A stretch of DNA of 64,000 nucleotides from an uncultured Pelagibacteraceae bacterium (GTDB taxonomy: Bacteria > Pseudomonadota > Alphaproteobacteria > Pelagibacterales > Pelagibacteraceae). A model generated the notes under the pieces. The model was not told the DNA's origin and did no database searches. It saw nothing but the letters and a program-made list of their open reading frames with translations. Positions 18,374-26,029 of this stretch are shown piece by piece (the first letter of the stretch is position 1; the number at the start of each line of letters is the position of its first letter). The DNA lies in contig CABYFB010000005.1 in the NCBI GenBank assembly GCA_902518165.1, forward strand, positions 62,001 through 126,000, in the 5' to 3' direction. The translations under genes were made by a program, and so were the position numbers.

Positions 18374-18418
18374 TAGTCTCTGGTAGTCCCTAATAGTCTT
18401 AATCCCTTATAATCCTAT
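18374..18418 (+). repeat. 10-bp-phased short repeats at the left end of the island
   Basis: TAGTC recurs at 18374, 18384 and 18394, and AATCC at 18401 and 18411, all at 10-bp spacing. The last unit, ATCCTATA, recurs in inverted orientation at the right end of the island (TATAGGAT at 23813 and 23823). The phasing suggests a protein bound along one DNA face, such as recombinase arm sites; this is inference. Confidence 0.55.
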
Positions 18419-18476
18419 AACTTTAGAAATTGATAGATTATTTTTTATTGGAAAATATGAATAATAAATTCTCTCA

Positions 18477-18501
18477 AACTAGAAGTAGACTAGAAGTCAG
18501 G
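18477..18501 (+). repeat. Left subterminal repeat with paired ACTAGAAG motifs
   Basis: This 25-bp stretch contains ACTAGAAG at 18478 and 18489, 11 bp apart, and ends TCAGG. It matches 23831-23855 at 23 of 25 positions in the same orientation, just inside the other end of the island. Confidence 0.65.
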
Positions 18502-18532
18502 TGTATAGATATATATAGTTTAAAATTGAGAT

Positions 18533-19987
18533 ATGTTTGAACAAACCTTTAAGAACATTGATGATATACTTTGGAAAGATGCTGGTTGTAGCACAGAGCT
18601 AGATTATGCAGAACAATCTTCATGGATATTGTTTCTTAAATGGTTGAATGATTATGAAAAAGAGAAAGAAACAAAAGCATCATTAGAAAACAAAAAATTT
18701 AAGCCAATATTAGATAAAGAATATCAATGGTCATCATGGGCAATCATTAAAACAAAAGATGGTAAAGTTGATTTTAATAAAATTCTTACTGGCCCTGATT
18801 TAAAGAAGTTTGTTGATGATAAATTATTTCCATATTTATCTTCTTTTAGAAATAAAGCCGAAAACTTTGATACTCTTGAATATAAAATAGGAGAAATATT
18901 CTCAGAACTTAAAAATAAACTTCAAGATGGTTACACTTTAAGAGATGTAATAAATGAAGTTGATAATCTTGAATTTAAAAGCAGCGATCAAAAGCATGAA
19001 TTGAGTGCTTTATATGAAAATAAGATTAAAAATATGGGTAATGCTGGTCGTAATGGTGGTGAATACTACACGCCAAGACCTTTAATTAAATCCATCATTA
19101 AAGTAATAGACCCTAAAGTTGGAGAGACTGTTTATGATGGAGCAGTTGGTAGTGCTGGATTTTTAGTAGAAGCATTTGAACATATTAGTAAATCAAAATC
19201 ATTAACTACTTCGGAACTTAAAACTCTTCAAACAAAAACATTTTATGGAGCTGAGAAGAAAACCTTGGCTTACATCATAGGTATTATGAATATGATACTT
19301 CATGGAATAGAGAGTCCTAATATAATTCATCAAAATACTTTAGAGACTAATATTCAAGAGATACAAAACAAAGACAGAGTTGACGTGATACTTGCTAACC
19401 CTCCTTTTGGTGGTAAAGAGAAAGCAAACATACAAGAAAACTTTCTAATTAAAACAGGAGAAACAGCTTATTTGTTTCTTCAGCACTTTATAAAGAAACT
19501 TAAAGTAGGTGGAAGATGTGGAGTTGTTATTAAGAATACTTTTTTAAGTAACACAGACAATGCAAGTATAGCACTTAGAAAGCAATTACTTGAAGATTGT
19601 AATTTGTTTGCAATCCTTGATTTACCTAGTGGAGCTTTCCTTGGAACTGGTGTTAAGACAGTTGTTTTATTTTTTGAAAAGGGAAAACCAACAGAGAAAC
19701 TTTGGTACTACGAGCTTAATGCTGAAAGAAACATGGGCAAAACTAATTCATTAAATGAAAATGACTTAGTAGATTTTATTAAATTATCAAAAGAACAAAA
19801 ACTAAGTGATAATAGTTGGAGTATAGATTTTAACGAAATTAATAAAGAAACGTTGGATCTAAGTGTTCAAAACCCAAATAAAATTGAAGAAATAGACAAC
19901 AGAACTCCAGAACAAATTATTTTTGAAATTGAAAAATTAGATAAACAAAGTTCAGTTATTCTTAAAAAGATAAAAGATTTATTATGA
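18533..19987 (+). CDS. hsdM: Type I restriction-modification system, methyltransferase subunit
   Basis: HsdM transfers methyl groups from SAM to adenine in the bipartite site recognised by HsdS, protecting host DNA. The 484-aa product has an HsdM N-terminal helical domain (about residues 1-140), GGEYYTPRPLIKSII, SAM-binding motif I YDGAVGSAG at 201-209 and catalytic motif IV N289-P-P-F292. Length is normal and no frameshift is seen. hsdS starts inside its stop codon (ATGA), so M and S are coupled. The gene lies in an island between duplicated tRNA-Leu halves, which suggests acquisition by transfer. Confidence 0.95.
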   Translation: MFEQTFKNIDDILWKDAGCSTELDYAEQSSWILFLKWLNDYEKEKETKASLENKKFKPILDKEYQWSSWAIIKTKDGKVDFNKILTGPDLKKFVDDKLFPYLSSFRNKAENFDTLEYKIGEIFSELKNKLQDGYTLRDVINEVDNLEFKSSDQKHELSALYENKIKNMGNAGRNGGEYYTPRPLIKSIIKVIDPKVGETVYDGAVGSAGFLVEAFEHISKSKSLTTSELKTLQTKTFYGAEKKTLAYIIGIMNMILHGIESPNIIHQNTLETNIQEIQNKDRVDVILANPPFGGKEKANIQENFLIKTGETAYLFLQHFIKKLKVGGRCGVVIKNTFLSNTDNASIALRKQLLEDCNLFAILDLPSGAFLGTGVKTVVLFFEKGKPTEKLWYYELNAERNMGKTNSLNENDLVDFIKLSKEQKLSDNSWSIDFNEINKETLDLSVQNPNKIEEIDNRTPEQIIFEIEKLDKQSSVILKKIKDLL

Positions 19988-21204
19988 ACTTAAAAACATC
20001 AAAGCTAGGACATGTATGTGATATTCGCTCTGGTAATAGTATTCCCGCTAAAGAAAAAGATGATTTGTATAGAAATGTTAGCGAAGGTATGCCTTACGTT
20101 GCTACAAAAGATATTGGTTTTGATGGTTCGATTAATTTCGAAAATGGGATAAGAATTCCTGTACAATTTGCAGAGAAGTTTAGATTATCTGAAAAAAATT
20201 CAGTTCTAATTTGTGCAGAAGGAGGTAGTGCTGGAAGAAAAATAGCATACTCCAATCAAGATTGTTACTTTGTCAATAAACTCTTTTCAATAAAACCAAA
20301 AGCTGAAATTGACTCAAAATACATTTATTTTTATATACAGAGTGATGAATTTCAAAAAAAATTTAAAGAATCTTTACATGGACTAATAGGAGGTGTATCA
20401 CTTTCTAAATTTAAAAATTTTCAAATTACATATCCCCCACTTGTAGAACAACAACGTATCGTAGCTAAACTTGATGTGGCATTTGCTGAGATCGATAAAG
20501 CCACTGTAATCAATCAAAAAAATATTGAAAATATTAACCGTCTATCATCTGAAATAATTAATGATTTAGTACAAGATTTATTTAGCAAAGTTAAATTAAA
20601 AAAACTTTCTGATGTCTGTAGTAAAATCACCAAAGGTTCATCACCCAAATGGCAAGGAATAAAATATGTGCAGAACCCTGGTGTATTATTTATTACTAGT
20701 GAAAATGTTGGAAACAATAATTTAAGAATGGATAAAATAAAATATGTTGAGAAAAAATTTAATATAATTGAAAAAAAATCAATTTTAGAAAAAGGTGATG
20801 TATTAACAAATATTGTTGGTGCTTCTATTGGAAGAACAGCAGTATTTGACGAAGGTGATTTAACTTTAGCAAATATAAATCAAGCAGTTTGTATGCTTAG
20901 AACAATTAAACAAGAGCTTAATCCTTATTATCTATCCTATATTTTGAATTCTAATTTTTTTTTGAATATTCTTCATAGCGGTGAAAAGTCAATGGCACGT
21001 GCTAATATTAGTTTAGGATTCATCTCTAACATAAAAATACCAGTACCATCATTAGATAAACAAAATGATTTTATAATAAAATGTAAGAATATTTATAGTA
21101 CTTGTTTAGAAAAGATTTTAAATTTAGAAAAATATAATGAAAACATTAAAAGATTAAGGTTTTCACTTCTTAAACAGCAACTAAATTTTAGAGAAGTAGC
21201 ATGA
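19984..21204 (+). CDS. hsdS: Type I restriction-modification system, specificity subunit
   Basis: HsdS determines the DNA target of the HsdM2S methylase and of the full restriction complex. The 406-aa protein shows two target-recognition domains (about residues 1-150 and 205-355), each followed by a helical spacer (VEQQRIVAKLDVAFAEIDK near 150, and the C-terminal ENIKRLRFSLLKQQL). TRD1 ends with GGVSLSKFKNFQITYPP and TRD2 with ISLGFISNIKIPVPS, the usual repeated pattern. Two complete TRDs imply an intact bipartite recognition site, which cannot be read from sequence. It overlaps hsdM and hsdR by ATGA. Confidence 0.93.
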   Translation: MNLKTSKLGHVCDIRSGNSIPAKEKDDLYRNVSEGMPYVATKDIGFDGSINFENGIRIPVQFAEKFRLSEKNSVLICAEGGSAGRKIAYSNQDCYFVNKLFSIKPKAEIDSKYIYFYIQSDEFQKKFKESLHGLIGGVSLSKFKNFQITYPPLVEQQRIVAKLDVAFAEIDKATVINQKNIENINRLSSEIINDLVQDLFSKVKLKKLSDVCSKITKGSSPKWQGIKYVQNPGVLFITSENVGNNNLRMDKIKYVEKKFNIIEKKSILEKGDVLTNIVGASIGRTAVFDEGDLTLANINQAVCMLRTIKQELNPYYLSYILNSNFFLNILHSGEKSMARANISLGFISNIKIPVPSLDKQNDFIIKCKNIYSTCLEKILNLEKYNENIKRLRFSLLKQQLNFREVA

Positions 21205-23531
21205 ACGAGGCAGATACAAGACGTGAATTAATTGACCCCAAAATCAAAAAAGCTGGTTGGGGAGATATAGATAGAAGTTATGTAAGAGCTGAATTTCAAA
21301 TCACTAATGGCGAGATTAAGCCTGGTGGAATAAGAGCTGGAATAATAAAAGCAGATTATGTTTTGATTTATAAAAACAGAAAACTTGCAGTTATTGAGGC
21401 TAAAAAGGATGAGCTCCCTGTAAGTGATGGTGTTGGTCAGGCAAAAGATTATGCTCAAAAGTTAAAGATTTTAACTACCTACTCTACTAATGGAAATGAA
21501 ATCTATGAAATTAATTATTCTAAAAATGAAAAAGGAGAAATGTTTATTAAATCTGAGGGACTAGTTGATAAATTTCCTTCTCCTGAAGAATTATGGGCTA
21601 AGACATTTAAAGAAAAAAATGAATGGTCTAGCAAATTTGATGCTATTAACTTTGAACCATTTAAGGGTAATAGAGAACCTAGATATTATCAAGAAATTGC
21701 AATCAATAATGCTTTAGATGCAATAGCAGATAAACAGCAAAAAATACTTTTAACTCTTGCAACAGGTACAGGTAAAACAGTAATAGCATTTCATATTGCA
21801 TGGAAATTATTTCAGTCCAGATGGAATATTCAAAGAGATGGAAAAAGGATTCCGAGGATATTATTTTTAGCTGACCGAAACATATTGGCTAACCAAGCTT
21901 TCAATTCATTTAGTGCATTTGATGAAAATGCTTTAGTAAGAATTACTCCTCAAGATGTAAGAGATAAAGGTCATGTACCTACAAATGGTTCTGTATTCTT
22001 TACAATTTTTCAAAGCTTTATGTCAGGGCCAGAAAATAAACCTTATTTTGGACAGTACCCTGCTGACTTTTTTGATTTAGTTATTATCGACGAATGTCAT
22101 AGAGGTGGAGCAAAAGATGAGAGTAGATGGAGAGGGATATTGGAATATTTTTCTTCAGCTGTTCAAATAGGTTTAACAGCAACCCCTAAAAGAAAGTTTA
22201 ATGCAGATACCTATGCATACTTTGGTGAGCCTGTTTATACATATTCATTAAAAGATGGAATTAAAGACGGTTTTTTAACACCATTTAAAGTTAAGAGAAT
22301 TCAAACAACAATGGATCAATATGTTTATACAGGCGACGATGATATTTTAGCAGGAGAAGAAGAAATAGCTGAAGGTGAAGTATTTGAAGAAAAAGATTTT
22401 AATAAAAAAATAGTTATTGAAGAAAGAGAAAAAAAAAGAGTTCAGTTAATGCTTGATAGTATTAATCCAAAAGAAAAAACTTTAGTTTTCTGTGCAAGTA
22501 TAGCTCATGCTGGAATGGTAAGAGATTTAATTAATCAAGTTTCGGTTAATCCACCCGCTGATTATTGTGTGAGGGTAACAGCTAAAGATACCAAAACAGG
22601 AGATACTCATCTTAGACAGTTCCAAGATAATGAAAAAACATTGCCAACTATTTTAACGACTAGTCAAAAACTGAGCACTGGTGTTGATGCACTAAATATA
22701 AGAAATATAGTTTTAATGAGACCTGTAAACAATATGATTGAATTCAAACAAATCATTGGAAGAGGAACAAGATTATTTGAAGATAAGTTTTATTTTACTA
22801 TTGTTGATTTTGTTGGAGCGTCTGTAAACTTTTCAGACCCTGAATGGGATGGTGAACCTATTCCTGAAGAACCACCAGAGGAAAAACCAGAAAAACCTTT
22901 TGAACCTGGTGAAGAAGGTGGAGATGAAGGACCGACAGAACCAAAGCCCCCAAGAGAAAAAATAGTGATTAAGCTTGCTGAAGGAAAAGAGTTAACTATT
23001 AAATCAATGTCTACTTCTCTATTCTATTTTCAAGGACAACCAGTTACTGCAGAAGAGTTTATAAAGAAACTATTTAATACTATTACCTTACCTAGCATCT
23101 TAAAAAGTGAAGAGGAATTAAGAAAACTTTGGTCATCACCAATTACGAGAAATAAACTTTTAAAAAAATTAGAGGATAATGGTTTTACCAAACAAGATTT
23201 AAAATCTATCCAAACACTAATTGAAGCTGAAGATAGTGATATATTTGATGTATTAGAACATATTGCCTACAGCAAAAAACCTATTCAAAGAACAACAAGA
23301 GTAGCTAATGCAGAGAATAAAATTCACAGCAATTTAGATAGTAACCAAAAAGAATTTATTGATTTTGTTTTAAGTAAATACGTTGAAGGTGGAGTTGATG
23401 AACTTGATATTAATCGACTAAGTGATTTAGTAATTCTTAAATACAATACACTTCACGATGGTCAAAAGGTATTAGGTGATGCAGACAAAATTAAAAATAC
23501 TTTTATAGATTTTCAAAAATATTTATATTAA
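21201..23531 (+). CDS. hsdR: Type I restriction-modification system, restriction/translocase subunit
   Basis: HsdR pumps DNA with ATP and cuts unmodified DNA at a distance. The 776-aa protein has an N-terminal PD-(D/E)xK nuclease core (D52, E66-A-K68 in VIEAKK), then SF2 helicase motifs: Walker A with GTGKT at 189-193, DECH at 297-300, GLTATP, TLVFCAS and IIGRGTRL. A proline/glutamate-rich linker (EEPPEEKPEKPFEPGEEGG) precedes a helical C-terminal domain of the EcoEI type that binds the methylase. All catalytic residues are present, so it is probably active. Confidence 0.94.
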   Translation: MNEADTRRELIDPKIKKAGWGDIDRSYVRAEFQITNGEIKPGGIRAGIIKADYVLIYKNRKLAVIEAKKDELPVSDGVGQAKDYAQKLKILTTYSTNGNEIYEINYSKNEKGEMFIKSEGLVDKFPSPEELWAKTFKEKNEWSSKFDAINFEPFKGNREPRYYQEIAINNALDAIADKQQKILLTLATGTGKTVIAFHIAWKLFQSRWNIQRDGKRIPRILFLADRNILANQAFNSFSAFDENALVRITPQDVRDKGHVPTNGSVFFTIFQSFMSGPENKPYFGQYPADFFDLVIIDECHRGGAKDESRWRGILEYFSSAVQIGLTATPKRKFNADTYAYFGEPVYTYSLKDGIKDGFLTPFKVKRIQTTMDQYVYTGDDDILAGEEEIAEGEVFEEKDFNKKIVIEEREKKRVQLMLDSINPKEKTLVFCASIAHAGMVRDLINQVSVNPPADYCVRVTAKDTKTGDTHLRQFQDNEKTLPTILTTSQKLSTGVDALNIRNIVLMRPVNNMIEFKQIIGRGTRLFEDKFYFTIVDFVGASVNFSDPEWDGEPIPEEPPEEKPEKPFEPGEEGGDEGPTEPKPPREKIVIKLAEGKELTIKSMSTSLFYFQGQPVTAEEFIKKLFNTITLPSILKSEEELRKLWSSPITRNKLLKKLEDNGFTKQDLKSIQTLIEAEDSDIFDVLEHIAYSKKPIQRTTRVANAENKIHSNLDSNQKEFIDFVLSKYVEGGVDELDINRLSDLVILKYNTLHDGQKVLGDADKIKNTFIDFQKYLY

Positions 23532-23548
23532 TAATTTTAAAAGAATTT

Positions 23549-23812
23549 ATGACTTTAGAGGAGTTAAAAAAATACGTTTGTGATAAAGGTAGATTGTATC
23601 CAAAAAATTGGTCAGATTATCTTGAAATATTAGAGATCTCAGCAGGTCATCCATGTACACCATTAGTATTGGGTGGATCAGATGCTACTAATGAAGAAAA
23701 AAGAAAAAGATTAATCTTACAAATTGAATTTGCATCAAAAAATGAAAGGATATTTAACAAACTAAAAAATAACATACTTAATTTGAAAGAAACAGATTGG
23801 GTTTATGAATGA
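23549..23812 (+). CDS. Hypothetical protein downstream of hsdR
   Basis: I do not recognise this 87-aa protein. It is acidic to neutral, predicted mostly helical, with no signal peptide, membrane segment or cysteine cluster. Its features are a YVCDKGRLYPKNWSDYLEIL start, a PCTPLVLGG segment and a charged helix EEKRKRLILQIEFASKNERI. It begins 17 bases after hsdR on the same strand and lies inside the island repeats, so it is probably cotranscribed with the hsd genes. A role tied to the restriction system is possible but not shown by the sequence. Confidence 0.7.
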   Translation: MTLEELKKYVCDKGRLYPKNWSDYLEILEISAGHPCTPLVLGGSDATNEEKRKRLILQIEFASKNERIFNKLKNNILNLKETDWVYE

Positions 23813-23855
23813 TATAGGATTTTATAGGATAACTAGAAGCAAACTAGAAGTCAGG
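23813..23855 (+). repeat. 10-11-bp-phased short repeats at the right end of the island
   Basis: TATAGGAT occurs at 23813 and 23823 (10 bp apart), and ACTAGAAG at 23832 and 23843 (11 bp apart). The second pair lies in a 25-bp block (23831-23855) that matches 18477-18501 in the same orientation; the first pair is inverted relative to ATCCTATA at the left end. The first unit begins directly after the stop of the small ORF. Confidence 0.65.
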
Positions 23856-23886
23856 GAGATAAAATAAAAAAAATTTACTTATTCAT

Positions 23887-23973
23887 CTTGTTCAATTATA
23901 AATATTAGCATAAACACTCATGAAATTCACAAATGCCCTCGTGGTGAAATTGGTAGACACAAAGGACTTAAAA
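23887..23973 (+). repeat. Right copy of the 87-bp island-flanking direct repeat (att-like)
   Basis: It matches 18265-18351 with 80 of 87 bases identical and supplies the promoter and 5' half of the intact tRNA-Leu. Since this copy lies on the island side of the junction, the present tRNA has a 5' half that could have come in with the element, joined to the resident 3' half. Confidence 0.85.
23888..23916 (+). promoter_or_regulatory. Promoter of tRNA-Leu (and probably nadK)
   Basis: TTGTTC (23888-23893), a 17-bp spacer and TAAACA (23911-23916) sit 18 bp before the tRNA, with an expected start near 23923. Box positions match the left copy exactly. The nadK start codon is four bases after the tRNA, so this promoter probably serves both. 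Confidence 0.55.
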
Positions 23974-24020
23974 TCCTTGCCCTTTTGGGAGTGCCAGTTC
24001 GAGTCTGGCCGAGGGCACCA
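23935..24020 (+). tRNA. tRNA-Leu(UAA), intact
   Basis: The 86-nt cloverleaf has a GCCCTCG/CGAGGGC acceptor stem, a D arm with GGTAGACAC, anticodon stem AAGGA/TCCTT around loop CTTAAAA (anticodon TAA), a long variable arm typical of tRNA-Leu (TGCCCTTTTGGGAGT region), a GTTCGAGTC T loop and an encoded CCA. It is the integration target of the hsd island. Confidence 0.97.
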
Positions 24021-24023
24021 CTA

Positions 24024-24794
24024 ATGGTTAATCCTTTTGTAATTTCAGACAAAAATTCTAGATCATTTAAAATTAAAAACGCAGTCTTAAAAAAAATACA
24101 TACACATTCTTTATCAAAATCTAATTTAATAATTGTGATAGGTGGTGACGGTTTTATGCTCGAAACTTTAAAAAAATATAATAAATACAAAAAACCTTTT
24201 TATGGAATAAATTCTGGAAATTATGGTTTCCTTATGAATAAATTTTCGGAAAAAACAAATTATAAAAATTTAATCAAAGGAAGATTAGTCTCAATATCTC
24301 CATTAGAAATGAGAGTAAAAAATAAATCAAATATTATTAAAAAATGTATAGCAATTAACGAAATTTCAGTGCTTAGACAAAGTAGACAAACAGCATCATT
24401 AACTATTTCAAATGGTAAAAAACAAATTATAAAAAATTTAATTTCTGATGGTGTTTTGGTGTCAACACCTGCTGGTAGTACAGCCTATAATCTTTCTGTT
24501 CATGGTCCTATTCTTAGCTTAGACTCTAACAAGTTATCAATCAGTCCAATCAGTGCTTTTAGACCGAGACGATGGAAAGGAAAAATAGTTAGTGATAAAT
24601 CTAAAATCACAATTAAGAACTTAAATTATTTAAAGAGACCTATAAGTGCTGTTGCTGATAATATAGAGGTAAGGAATGCAAAATTAATATCAATTAAAAC
24701 TAACAACAACATTAAATTTAATTTAATATTTGACAAAAATAGAAGTCTTCAGAAAAAAATTAAAATCGAGCAATTAAGAAATGAAATAAATTAA
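24024..24794 (+). CDS. nadK: NAD kinase
   Basis: NadK phosphorylates NAD to NADP with ATP or polyphosphate. The 256-aa product has the GGDG motif at residues 40-43 (LIIVIGGDGFMLETL), the NEISVLR segment with the catalytic-site NE, and DGVLVSTPAGSTAYNLS, the second substrate-binding block. The first ATG outside the tRNA is at 24024; an in-frame GTG at 23985 would start inside tRNA-Leu and is rejected. No ribosome binding site fits between tRNA and start codon, so the message may be leaderless after tRNA 3' processing. Confidence 0.93.
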   Translation: MVNPFVISDKNSRSFKIKNAVLKKIHTHSLSKSNLIIVIGGDGFMLETLKKYNKYKKPFYGINSGNYGFLMNKFSEKTNYKNLIKGRLVSISPLEMRVKNKSNIIKKCIAINEISVLRQSRQTASLTISNGKKQIIKNLISDGVLVSTPAGSTAYNLSVHGPILSLDSNKLSISPISAFRPRRWKGKIVSDKSKITIKNLNYLKRPISAVADNIEVRNAKLISIKTNNNIKFNLIFDKNRSLQKKIKIEQLRNEIN

Positions 24795-24870
24795 TGGTGC
24801 CCCCGCACGGACTCGAACCGCGGACCTATTGATTACAAATCAATTGCTCTACCAGCTGAGCTACAAGGGC
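24795..24870 (-). tRNA. tRNA-Thr(UGU)
   Basis: On the minus strand this 76-nt gene has acceptor GCCCTTG pairing with CGGGGGC (including G-U pairs), a D arm AGCTGGTAGAG, anticodon stem TTGAT/ATCAA with anticodon TGT, a GTTCGAGTC T loop and encoded CCA. It lies downstream of rlmB in the same direction and begins immediately beside the nadK stop on the other strand. Confidence 0.96.
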
Positions 24871-24903
24871 ACGAAGAGTTTTGTATTATGATTTTTAATA
24901 TTA

Positions 24904-25647
24904 TCAAGTTTTATTTTTATATTGATTTATGTGATGAAAAACTATTGCAGCGCTATTTGATATATTTAAACTCTCTATATTTTTGTTTATATCTATTTTT
25001 ACTGAAAAATCTGTATATTTTTTTGTATGTTCTCTCATACCAAATCCTTCTGAACCAAAAAGTAAAATGTTATTTCCATCCCATTTAATTTCATTAAATT
25101 TTTTTTCGCTTTTTGCTTCAAAACCATAAATCCAAAAATTATTTTCCCTTAAATATTTAAGAGTGGTATTTATATTTGATACTTCGAATATATTTATACG
25201 CTCCATGCATCCACTGGCAGATTTGTACATTAGCTTGCTTTCTGATGGAAAATGTCTCTCTTTAATAATTATTCCATCGATATCAAATGATGCAGCACTT
25301 CTAATTATAGAACCTATATTTCTAGGATCTGTTACCTCATCCAAACAAGCAAAAGTTAAATCGTTCTTTATTTTAATAAATTCTTTTAAGTTTTTTTTTT
25401 CAAAATGTTCTACTTCAGCAACATATCCTTGATGAGTAATTCCGTCTTTTGAACAGTACTTATCAAGTTCTTTTCGAGTTTTGAAATAAATTTTTAAATC
25501 TTTGAGAAGATTTTTTCTTGAACTTAATCTGTGTATATTTTTTTTACTTTCCTCAGTAAGAAAAATTTTCAAAACTTTTCTTTCGGGATTTTTTAATGCC
25601 TCTATAACCGCATGTTTTCCAACTATAAAAAAAGATGATTTGTTCAC
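24904..25647 (-). CDS. rlmB: RlmB-like 23S rRNA 2'-O-methyltransferase (TrmH family)
   Basis: RlmB methylates a guanosine ribose in domain V of 23S rRNA (G2251 in E. coli). The 247-aa protein has the N-terminal substrate-binding domain (FIVGKHAVIEALKNPERKV) and the SPOUT catalytic motifs: LDEVTDPRNIGSIIRSAASF, LLFGSEGFGM and SLNISNSAAIVFHH. The start is a GTG. RNA substrate assignment rests on similarity to the RlmB/TrmH group 3 layout; another TrmH-family target is possible. Confidence 0.88.
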   Translation of the reverse strand: MNKSSFFIVGKHAVIEALKNPERKVLKIFLTEESKKNIHRLSSRKNLLKDLKIYFKTRKELDKYCSKDGITHQGYVAEVEHFEKKNLKEFIKIKNDLTFACLDEVTDPRNIGSIIRSAASFDIDGIIIKERHFPSESKLMYKSASGCMERINIFEVSNINTTLKYLRENNFWIYGFEAKSEKKFNEIKWDGNNILLFGSEGFGMREHTKKYTDFSVKIDINKNIESLNISNSAAIVFHHINQYKNKT

Positions 25648-25700
25648 GATAATTGTTGAATTTAGACTAATTTTTAAGCAATTTTCTTATATTTCACGTA

Positions 25701-25728
25701 TTGCATTTGTACAATAAAAATATATAAA
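25701..25728 (+). promoter_or_regulatory. Promoter of the tRNA-Tyr/tRNA-Gly/tuf transcript
   Basis: TTGCAT (25701-25706), a 16-bp spacer and TATAAA (25723-25728) give a good sigma70 match in the 139-bp gap between the divergent rlmB and tRNA-Tyr. The expected start is near 25735, leaving about 50 bases of leader before tRNA-Tyr. Further downstream tRNA and gene gaps are short, so tuf, tRNA-Trp, secE and nusG may share this transcript. Confidence 0.6.
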
Positions 25729-25786
25729 ACGCATGTTGTTTAAAGCTTTATTGAACATGGGGTGCTTCCCCCTAAAACTTTGTTAA

Positions 25787-25872
<86 letters not shown>

Positions 25873-25914
25873 TTCAATAAATATTTTTTATAACAAGGAG
25901 TGTACTTGGGTGTT

Positions 25915-25988
25915 GCGGGTGTAGTTCAATGGTAGAACGCTAGCCTTCCAAGCTGGATGTAAGGGTTCGATTCCCTTTACCCGCTCCA
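25915..25988 (+). tRNA. tRNA-Gly(UCC)
   Basis: The 74-nt gene has acceptor GCGGGTG with its matching 3' strand ending ACCCGC, a D arm with TTCAATGGTAGAA, anticodon loop CTTCCAA (anticodon TCC), a GTTCGATTC T loop and encoded CCA. It precedes tuf by 41 bp. Confidence 0.97.
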
Positions 25989-26029
25989 AAAATTAAATTA
26001 AGGAAAAAAATAAAAGAGGTAAACAAGTA

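Noticed and set aside
18313..18400. Left tRNA-Leu copy as a second functional tRNA
   Set aside because: No 3' anticodon stem, T arm or acceptor 3' strand follows within a usable distance.
23985..24024. Upstream GTG start for nadK
   Set aside because: It lies within tRNA-Leu and the added residues translate tRNA sequence; ATG 24024 matches the family N-terminus.
24888..25088. 66-aa plus-strand ORF after tRNA-Thr
   Set aside because: Antisense to rlmB; leucine/phenylalanine/tyrosine-rich composition reflects the AT-rich complement.
25759..25772. GGGG-TGCTT-CCCC hairpin before tRNA-Tyr as a regulatory element
   Set aside because: Only a 4-bp stem; too short to support a riboswitch, T-box or terminator, and it may be chance next to the G-rich tRNA start.
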